NCBI GenBank assembly: GCA_900088475.1
Contig: FLMG01002346.1
Location: forward strand, 7,661-23,070
Length of the DNA stretch: 15,410 nt
Reading direction: 5' to 3'
Origin: Hyphochytrium catenoides
Lineage: Eukaryota > Sar > Hyphochytriomycetes > Hyphochytriales > Hyphochytriaceae
Positions 7,430-15,410 of this stretch are shown here, piece by piece. Position 1 is the stretch's first letter. The number at the start of each line of letters is the position of its first letter. The notes under the pieces were generated by a model. The model ran no database searches. It was not told the DNA's origin and saw nothing but the letters and a program-made list of their open reading frames with translations. The translations under genes were made by a program, and so were the position numbers.

Positions 7430-9783
7430 ATGGCGTGCTCAACTTACGGTCAGCAACTAAGAGCCCTTCATTGGAAGAACCGCGTGCTGGCGGCTCGTCA
7501 ACAAAAGCAATCCTTTTGCCTTGTCTTTACCCCGGTGGCGATCATGCTGATGATGATGCTAATGCAGCTGTTGGGCTCCACTCTTATGGGCTTCACTGTC
7601 CCTCATCCTCCTAAGTACTCAGTAGGAGCCGTCCCTCATTGCACAGATAACAATGGAGGTAGCAACTGCACAACTTTTCTTTATTCCCCTCAAGCTGTTC
7701 CCTGGGTGGAGGAGGTGATGGGCGAGTTAGGAAAGAGACAGATGTTGACAGGCGAAGGAGATCTGCGTCCTCTGCCTGATCCTTCGAGCAGGAACTTCAC
7801 TGATTGGTGCTACGATCTGCACACCCCTGCGCAATCTCCTTGTGAGGATAGGGGTTGTCTGCCCTGCCGCCTGTTAGAGGATAGGGAGAAGCTTCTTCGT
7901 CATGTCAGACATCAACGTAATACCACCCAGGGTGTAGTGCTATTTCATAGCGCGTACTTTCCCTACCCGAGGCAACAGGTACGGAGGCTCGAGTCTTTGA
8001 AGGCCGCGGAGTGATTCAGAACTAAAGGAAGGGGAAAGATTGAGAAGGAGGAGTTCGACTGAGCCGATAAGACAGATTCCGTAGTAACTGACTTGTTGGG
8101 CTAGAGAGTTAGGAAGGTACATATACCTAGCAAAGATGAGAAGGTTGGATGGCAAAAGTTTGGCCGGGCTCACGGCTTCGTATTATTAGCAGTCCTTGTC
8201 ATTAAACCTCTCTCTTGGCTCCAGGGCAGGAAGGTGCCGCGCTTCACCGGTTACGAACTTTTCTACAACTCCTCAAGGACAATTGGGGTGCATATTGAAC
8301 ATTCGTTCACCTTGCAAATGAAGCTTGCGGTGGATGAAGCGCTGCTGGCAACAAGATTGAATCAAAAGAGAAGAGGGAGGGCAGACAAGAATAAAATTGC
8401 AAAGACAGAAGGAGAGGCAAACTTAGTGTGGGGAGAGTTTACGCTTGACAGATCAGTCCCAACCAAGCTCCTGAATCTCTCCTGGTCAAACTTCCCGCAA
8501 GCTCCTCCGAGGATTTCAGGTGATGCTGTTCGTCTACATCATAACCCTTTGAACCTCTCCCCGTGGACTGCAACTTGGCATAGACTCAACATACTATTCT
8601 GTGCCGCCAGGAATTGATGTCTTTGGCGAGTATGGCGGTCTCTTCTTCTACCTAGCGCCGATGGTTATTTTTTTCGTTCTTCTCAACGATATGGTCCGTG
8701 AGAAGGAACAGCAGCTCAGGCTGGTTATGAGGATGTAAGGCTAGAAGTTCCTTACTAATCGACTGCCTGCAAACTGTCCCTGGTCTGTCCTCCTTGTCCC
8801 ATCGATGAACAACTTTCAGAGCTACTGTCTCTCTCTCATGAGTGCCATAATACCATCGGTTCTTTGACTCTCTTAACCTGGACTTGGGATTTGTCTGTGA
8901 TTGTCCTGGCCTTTACGGCTGCCAGCCTTACCTTGGCACAGTCTTCTGATCACGACATCTCTTCTGACCATTTGACTTATATGCAGCATGGGTGTCTCGA
9001 ATGCTACCTACCAAATATCATGGATTTTCTGGGGCTCGGTCATCAGCGCCGCTTCTACTTTCCTTCTTCTTCTGTTTGGAAACATCCTTCGGCTTGACTT
9101 TTTTGTCAAGTCCAACCTGGTTGCTGTGATTCTCCTCTTCTTCCTTTCCTCGATTGCTATGGTAGCGCTGGCAATACTGTGCTCAGTCTTGATCAACTCT
9201 ACAAGGCAAGCCCAAGCGTTTGGCTACGGAGTTATCCTTGGAGGTTGCCTTGCTGCTCTTTTATTTTTCTTTTATTCTCAACTACCAGTTGTCTGTTCAC
9301 GTACCCCGTACTGCTTCTCTTTGTTCTATTCTGATGTGGACTTACCCTAAGTGACCTCTGACCCAGTTTGAATGCCTCCATCATATAAAATCTATCCGGA
9401 GAAAGCAAACTAAACTTCTACTTCTCAACTTGAAATGCAGGCTTTGTATTCCAAACTCTTCTCTCCTCCGGCTATGGCGTCTTAATAAGTCTCATTCTGA
9501 GTGTGGATAGCGCGTCTCCTCTGTGGATAAGGCTCGTGAAGGGGTTGCTCACGTTATACCCGCCGTTTCATTTCAGCAAGGGGTTAGTATGTGCTAATGA
9601 TTCTTCCTCCTAACCCCTATTGTGAGCCCAGTTTCACCCCTGTCCATGTCTGAACTTCCTCTCTCGCTAGCCAGTACGGTTGCTGCATTCAGTAAATTGC
9701 TCTCTCGTTCCGAACGCCTTAACGCTCCCTGTTCGCGCTTCTATGCTGTCGTAGCACTTCACGTCTCAGCGCCCCTTATCTAG
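7430..9783 (+). other. ABCA transmembrane domain 1 with large extracytoplasmic loop
   Basis: The first membrane helix is at about residues 29-53, rich in Met and Leu (IMLMMMLMQLL). A long loop of about 230 residues follows with cysteines and N-glycosylation-type sites (NCT, NFT, NTT), as expected for the lumenal or extracellular loop of ABCA proteins. Helices 2-6 start at about residue 285 (GLFFYLAPMVIFFVLL), after which comes the family motif EKEQQLRLVMRIMGVSN, where an intron splits an Ile codon. The end is YPPFHFSKGYFDIA, matching the conserved P-x-F segment of the family. Exons 1-5 cover it. Confidence 0.85.
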
Positions 9784-12700
9784 GTACTTCGACATTGCCA
9801 AACGGAGCTGCCGCGTCTATGACTACGAAATGGGCGTGGTGGTACAGAGGGGCGGCTACCACTGGGAAAATCTGTTTGAGAGTACACAGGAAAGCCTCTT
9901 TGACATTGTCTCTCTACGATCACCTCCGACCATAGAGACATTCGGGTTTCTTATCCTCAACATGGTCATCTTCCTCGCAATTGCTTGGCTCGTGGAAAGC
10001 TGGCGAGTGGGATTTCAGGAATTGAAGCAACAGGGAAGGCAAAGACAAGAAGAGGGGTTACAAGGGGAGACATACGAAGGCCTGAGAGTAGAGGGACTTT
10101 CCAAGATATATGGAGAGGAGTTATCTCTTGCAAATATCTTCTGTGGCATGGGAAGATGGTTAAGGAGAGGTTTGTCCTCCTCAAGGTCAAGCAATGCTGC
10201 ATATAAGGGTCGTCCTAAAGCTGTGGACTGCCTCTCGCTTACTCTTTTTCAAGGAGAGATATTCTGCTTGTTGGGACACAATGGCGCCGGAAAGGTGAGG
10301 GCTGTGCTCTGTTGCTTTGCGGAATACCTATTACACGTTTTGGGCAGCTAAACTTCTGCGGCTCGCTGCTTTCCATATTGTAGACCACGACTGTAAGCTT
10401 GATTGCGGGGCTTCTCAAACCAACCGAAGGACAAGTGTTCGTTGCTGGAACAGATGTGACAGACAGACCCCCAGCTGGAAGAAGCTTAGGTACGGCAACA
10501 TCATACAAAGGGAAGAGTTTCGGTCTTGTGTAGGTCTTGGTAGGTTCGCAAGTAGAGCTATCTGAGGCAATAATGGCCTCACTGCCACGCGCTCTTCGCA
10601 ACAGCAAGGAAGCCGTATTATCAATCGGTTGCATGGTACTGTTGAAAAGCCTATCAACTAACGGGTGTCTCTCCTTCCAGGGCTCTGTCCGCAGCAGGAC
10701 ACTTTATGGGAGGACCTCACTGTTCGGGAGCACATGGAGTTGTGTGCTCAGCTGAAACGTAAGTTTGCTGAGTTGTGCCTCATTGACGCACCAAGAAAGC
10801 CTATGCTCAAGATCTTGTGCTCTTTCTCCTCTATGTCCTTCTGCTTGCAGTTATCTCCCTAGAGCACAGAGAGGATAGAATAAGTGCTGCACTGGAGGAG
10901 CTTGATCTGCTCGCCATACAAACAAAGACCGCAAGGTCCTTAAGCGGAGGGTAAGTGACCGTCCTTCCTGCTTCCTTTAGAGCCACTCTATCTCAGAGCG
11001 ACATAGTCTAACCCTCCTTTTTATTTCTGAACCGTTCTGTTACTGTCTCCTTTAAACCCACACTAGAATGCGAAGGCGGCTGACCGTAGCCATGGCTGTG
11101 ATAGGAAACCCCAAAGTTCTCCTGTTGGATGAGCCTACGACTGGTAAGTGCTCACGAAGCTCCTGAGTCGTGCCTTTGTCTTGCCATGTTACTCTACCCC
11201 TATGATCCATTGCTGAATCCAAGTCTTCTCACATTCAACCTGCCGCTTCGTCTTGGGCCTGCCTATCGGCTTACATAAGGTATGGATCCCGTCAACAGGA
11301 AGAGAGCATGGAAGATGATGCAAAGCCTCAGGAGAAACAGGACGATAATTTTGACGACTCATCTGATGGCTGAGGTAACAATACCATAGACGTCGAGAAG
11401 GTTGTCAATTTTGGCGCCGACACGGGACACAGCCATTGTCTTATGCGATGCAACCCTATCCTCAAACCTTCTCAAAGTACTTGATGTCTGGTCACAATGC
11501 TGGCCCTTCTTATCCTTCATCAGGGAGTTGCAAGGGGGTTTCTCGATAGCTCTGTAGCAGCTTTAGTTACTCGCACGCTCCCGTTCGACCTCTAGGCAGA
11601 TTTCCTAGGTGACCGAATTGGAATCATGGCCGAAGGGAGACTTGTCTGTGTAGGAGATCCTCTGGCCCTAAAGTCCCAGTTTGGCCAAGGTGTTCACATC
11701 AAAATTGAGAGCGTTGAGAAAGCGCGAAAGGACCATCTGGAGCCAGTGGCTCGGGGCGCTCTTGAAAACGCAGTTCCTGCACTCGCCGCCAGTGCTTCTC
11801 TACAATTGGAGACGACAAGAGCAGAGATAATCGTGCCACGCGGATCTGAAGGTAAATATCACAAATTCACACGCCTTTTGTTTTGCCCGCCAACGGATAT
11901 GGGGGGCTGTATGTTTAAGAGGGGAAAGGTAGAGAGGAGTGCTCTTGGAGGGAGATTGAATGGTCTGACACCTTGAGAATGACTGTCACTTGCAGATGAG
12001 TTAATAAAGATTCTTCAATGGCTGGAGCAAGAAGGCGACCGTTTGCGCTTGCAGTGGTCCGTTGGGCAGACGGACTTGGAAAAAGTCTTCATGAAGGTAA
12101 GGATCCTATATTGAACTTAAAGTGGTCTCACCTAGCCTGTTGCTGCAAACGACTAGAAGGAGGAGGGACAAATAATCAATAATTGACGATGGAAGAGTCA
12201 AGGGAGAGTGTGAGAGAGATGAAGATTTCTAGACTTCGATCGCACAATCTTTTAACATACATAGTATATTTGCATAGGTCACCGGTCCAAGCATTCTGGA
12301 AGAAGAAGCCCAATCTGAAGACCTGCGAGAACAGCCTCTCAAACGAGACGTGGACGACGGCGGAGGATCAAGGAGTTACGAAGATGTCATCTACAAGAGA
12401 GATGCCAGAAGAATATCCATTACGCAGCAGATGAGAGCCTTGGCCATGAAGAACTTCGCCCTACAGCGCGAGCAGAAGTATCAGCATTGCGTGCACTTTC
12501 TCTCTCCCATTGCAGCAATTGGGCTTCTCATCTTCCTGCAAGCACTTCTGCGCTTTCTCTTTGGCTCTGGAGTGCCGCTTCCTCTCCCTGCTACTCAGTA
12601 CGTTCTGAATGAAAACCTCCTTGGCCAATCTTTCCCCAAGAACTCGTCATGTCTGGAGTTTTTCAAGTTCTCCTCCGACAGTGACGCCGCAGGTATCTCT

Positions 12701-15410
12701 CCTCTGCTAGGTCCTCACCCGGTACCGGACCCCCTTAGTTGTGCTGCTTGTTTAGGCCTAGCGCGTAATCTTTCCACATCACATGAGCTGCCTTGCCTTT
12801 GTCTTCGGCATTGTGGCTTTATTGGCTTCTTAACCTTGAAATCTCTATCCCAGGATCTCTGACGCCAAATGGATTGAAGAGTGGCTTCCTCGGTCAAATA
12901 AAGCAGAAGGATTGCATGCTTTATAACGAATCCTTCATCAGAGTTCCCTACTTTCAGCGGGACGATGACCTACTTAAGGTAACTTACCAAGGCATACTCA
13001 CAAACTTCCTTAGCTACTCTTTTCCTCAATTGCAACTTCGACCGTAGGATTCAAAAGCCTTGAGTCGTAGGCATTGACGCTTACTTTCTTTGGTCCTGCT
13101 TTCCTTATATGTGTAGATGGAGGACCAAGTGCTAGAGGACATTTTGACGATGAACGCGATCCCGTTGAAGAACCTTAGTGATGCACCTGATCCCGCCTAC
13201 CGGCTGCCGGATGGCTTAGTCCATATTGGTAAGACCCGCGGAAGAAAACATACGAGATGAGCTGAGGCTCAAATTTCTAGCCTTACCCAGGTAAATGCAT
13301 GCTCACTCTCCAATTTAAACCCAGGTGAACTGGATCTCGATACGCCACGGCTGCGCTATCACTTCGCAGTCAATGACAACAAGTATGCACAATATCACAG
13401 GCCCAACAACTTCAGCAGAAGAGATATGGGTCCCGTCGATAGGTTCAACAGTAGCAGGGGCCTTATGGTCTTGCAAGCACGTCTCTCGCTCATGGACTTA
13501 TTGAACACGGCCTTTTCCTCGTTGTTGCTAGCTGGAGAGCAACAGCAACAGGAGGGACTTGAAAGGTATTCATGGTCAACATTCTCACTCTCGACTCTCC
13601 TCCCTTTTGCTAGCATTTGCTGATTATTCTGTAGCCCGATTATCAGGCGTGTTTTAAATCCTCTTTTTAGTTATGGAATAAGTCTGCCTGCGAAGTCTCT
13701 CTCTCTCACTTTGCTTCATTCCTGGTGCCTCGCTTATCAAGTGGATGCATAACCATACACTGTCCCCGTGCTCGATCCCTTCCGTCTCTCCATGCAAAAG
13801 GCCAAAAAGTGCCTTCGACCTAAACATCGTGACTACGATGCCGGATATAGAGCAACTTGTGCCGGAAGAGATCGTGGAGATCTTTGGAAGCTTTGTGTTC
13901 CCACTCGTGCTGTCACTTCCGCTCCCTCTCTTCTGCTATTCGATGGTACTAGAGAAGCAGTTGAAGTTGACAGACTTCCAAAGGGTGATGGGTCTTCCAG
14001 TTAGGACGTACTTGCTCTTTCAGTACCTCTATTCTCTCATCTACTATTCCCTCTTCTCTTTCTGCTTTTTTCTATTCGGGAGATTTGCTGGGTTCCGCTT
14101 GTTCACCCAGACCTCTGGTGCTGTACTCCTCCTTTTCCTGCTGGGTTGGGGGAATTCTCTGGTCTCTCTGTCTTTCCTCATTAGCTCCTTTCTTTCGTTT
14201 TCGCGTGCTGCGACGTTCGTGGGTTATTCTTTCGTCCTCTTTGGGGTACTGGTGGCCTTGATGGTGTGCGACACTATTTACGGTTATGATAAAGGTAGGG
14301 CAAAGAAGCGCGGTAACTCCGTCGTTTACTCAGCTCTTTGTGCTGAGGCATGGACTTCACACATTTTATATGTCAAATGTGAGCGGCAGGTTCCGGTTTT
14401 GTTATCTTTTTTCTCCGTAACACTTAGATGTGTCCTCTTCTTGCTAGTATCAGGTCTCCGTCTAGTCTCGTTCTGCCTCTTTCTTAGATTCGAAGCTATT
14501 TCATATCCTTAAGCTGACATTTTGAAGTTAACGCCAGCTGTATACGTTATAACTGTTCATATAGGTGCGCTGACTGGGGGCCATGAGATGCCTGTCTGGA
14601 TGCTTCTACTCCCGTTTTTCGCGCTTGCTCGAGGCATATACACTCTCAACAATTCATGCCTTGCACGCCAATGTGTAGCGGCTGTAGCGGATATCTGGAG
14701 CGACACAGAGCTTCTTCGCACTCTAATATTTCTTTACGGAGCTGCGGCACTCCATCTCCTGCTGCTATATCTGAGAGAGACGTGGGCGTCTAAGCCAAAC
14801 ATCTTCAGAAGCGTGCGTGAGAGCCTGTTCAAACCGTCTAAAGATCATGACGGGCGCGATATCTTGGAAAGGAAGGAGCTTATTAGGGAACATCAGAAAG
14901 ATCAGGAAGAGGAATTCGGCACCGCCTGCTCCTTCGAAGTCGAAGAGGAGAGGCAGCGTGCACTGTCGTTACCTGAAGATTGTCAATCCGCACTTCCTAT
15001 GCTTGCGAAGGACCTGAGTAAAGTCTATGATGAGGGCACAGCATACTCCAAGGTAGGAAGGAACTCATGGCTGTCACCTGGCTGCAGATTTACATAGGAG
15101 GCACAAGCACCCTCCTATCCGTGTTCTCGTTAGCCCGGATGTAGAAGATACTGATACTTATCTTGCACTCGTGTTGCAGTTGGCGGTCTCTAGCTTCTCG
15201 CTTTGTGTTAAATCCGAAGAGATCTTTGGTCTCCTGGGAGAAAACGGAGCTGGAAAAACAACAGGTTGACTTCTTACCTGGACGTCAATCAGCTGGATTT
15301 CTGCCTCGCTGATTAAATCACAATCCTGTTTGATTGTTCGCCTGCAATACCCATCCATTCGATTCGTTACCTCTCATGTCACAATCTGCCTTTTGAAAAG
15401 CATTAGTCTT
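7430..15410 (+). CDS. Full-size ABCA-family ABC transporter, 22 exons visible, 3' end outside window
   Basis: Membrane ATPase with layout TMD1-NBD1-TMD2-NBD2; ABCA proteins typically move lipids, but the substrate here is unknown. Exons: 7430-7978, 8225-8519, 8611-8734, 8987-9300, 9441-9582, 9784-10294, 10384-10489, 10681-10758, 10851-10950, 11067-11143, 11280-11374, 11596-11851, 11996-12096, 12278-12692, 12854-12978, 13117-13228, 13325-13565, 13671-13694, 13801-14294, 14565-15052, 15180-15264 and 15401 onward. All introns are GT-AG (89-270 bases) and all junction phases match, giving about 1,580 codons with no stop. NBD1 has complete ATP-binding motifs. Both halves start alike (QQLRALHWKN and QQMRALAMKN), showing the ancestral duplication. 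Weakest points are the donor at 9301, the donor at 9583 (GTTAGT), the small exon 18, the last exon, and whether a 5' exon precedes the ATG at 7430. Confidence 0.9.
9784..12096 (+). other. ABCA nucleotide-binding domain 1
   Basis: The spliced sequence has every core ATPase motif: Walker A GHNGAGKTTT (residues 639-648, intron after the Lys codon), Q-loop GLCPQQD, signature LSGGMRRRLTVA (737-748), Walker B VLLLDEPTTG (757-766), D-loop GMDP and H-loop THLMAE with H793. It should therefore bind and hydrolyse ATP. The domain ends with a regulatory stretch finishing LEKVFMKVTG. An unusual insert of about 35 residues lies between GLSKIYG and AVDCLSL. The domain spans exons 6-13. Confidence 0.92.
12278..14800 (+). 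other. ABCA transmembrane domain 2 with large extracytoplasmic loop
   Basis: After an acidic linker (residues about 917-960) comes QQMRALAMKNFALQREQKY, then a helix (PIAAIGLLIFLQALLRFLF). A loop of about 330 residues follows over exons 14-18. The remaining helices are in exon 19 (FVFPLVLSLPLPLFCYSMVL, YLYSLIYYSLFSFCFFLFG and others) and exon 20 (LLLPFFALARGIYTL, then TLIFLYGAAALHLLLLYL). EKQLKLTDFQRVMGLPV is the counterpart of the EKEQQLRLVMRIMGV motif in half 1. Confidence 0.82.
13671..13694 (+). other. Tentative mini-exon 18 of the ABCA gene
   Basis: After AG at 13669-13670 the frame reads YGISLPAK in phase with exon 17 (phase 2). Two donors keep the phase needed for exon 19 at 13801: 13695 (24-base exon) and 13725 (54-base exon). 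Exon 17 joined directly to 13801 also keeps the frame, so the exon might be optional or absent. Confidence 0.45.
14870..15410 (+). other. ABCA nucleotide-binding domain 2, start only
   Basis: A charged, Glu-rich linker leads into MLAKDLSKVYDEGTAYSK, then exon 21 gives EIFGLLGENGAGKTT, the second Walker A. A phase-1 GT donor follows at 15265. AG at 15399-15400 would start the next exon with the codons A-L-V, in frame, but only 10 bases are visible. Signature, Walker B and H-loop of NBD2 lie outside the window. Confidence 0.85.

Noticed and set aside
9587-9783. GTATGT at 9587 as donor of the fifth ABCA intron
   Set aside because: It is the stronger donor motif, but its phase 0 does not match the acceptor at 9783; the GTTAGT four bases upstream gives the phase 2 needed to read SKGYFDIA.
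12183-12434. Separate gene start for a second half-size transporter
   Set aside because: The frame LEKVFMK joins VTGPSIL through a GT-AG intron (12097-12277) in phase 0, the usual continuation after NBD1 in full-size ABCA proteins.
1-15410. CRISPR arrays, tRNA or rRNA genes, bacterial operons, toxin or virus genes
   Set aside because: No regularly spaced direct repeats, no cloverleaf or rRNA sequence, and no such coding signatures were seen on either strand by eye.

Overview
The window is nuclear DNA of a microbial eukaryote. The evidence is several protein-coding genes split by many short GT-AG introns (about 56 to 296 bases), whose exon phases join correctly, and the absence of any bacterial operon layout. 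The gene families (peroxisomal-type thiolase, full-size ABCA transporter, hAT-type transposase remnant, ankyrin protein) fit an alga or other protist, but I cannot fix the lineage from this sequence alone.

Layout from left to right: (1) bases 2-151 hold the last 49 codons of a peroxisomal-type 3-ketoacyl-CoA thiolase, plus strand. (2) Bases 436-1769, minus strand, hold a complete three-exon metallo-beta-lactamase-fold hydrolase of 270 residues that looks bacterial in type and faces the thiolase tail to tail. (3) Bases 1770-2727 are a divergent intergenic region with a long pyrimidine tract, two CACGTG sites and a perfect 10-base inverted repeat. (4) Bases 2728-4097, plus strand, hold a complete six-exon ankyrin-repeat gene of 342 residues, in which all introns are phase 0 and two exons are each exactly one 33-residue repeat. 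(5) Bases 4098-7429 hold no intact gene I can name. They contain a decayed minus-strand hAT-like element with a BED zinc finger broken by frame changes, and several unrecognised open fragments. (6) Bases 7430 to the right edge hold a full-size ABCA-family ABC transporter, plus strand, reconstructed as 22 exons (about 1,580 codons in the window) and running out of the window inside its second nucleotide-binding domain.

The genes do not form an obvious pathway. The thiolase belongs to fatty-acid beta-oxidation and ABCA proteins generally move lipids, but adjacency in a eukaryotic genome is weak evidence for a shared role. I found no sign of a new defence, mobile or biosynthetic system. The points most worth a second look are the exon-per-repeat structure of the ankyrin gene, the bacterial-type hydrolase with introns, the differently placed introns inside the two Walker A motifs of the transporter, and the decayed transposon. 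Gene models were made by eye from splice motifs, reading phase and family conservation, without transcripts.
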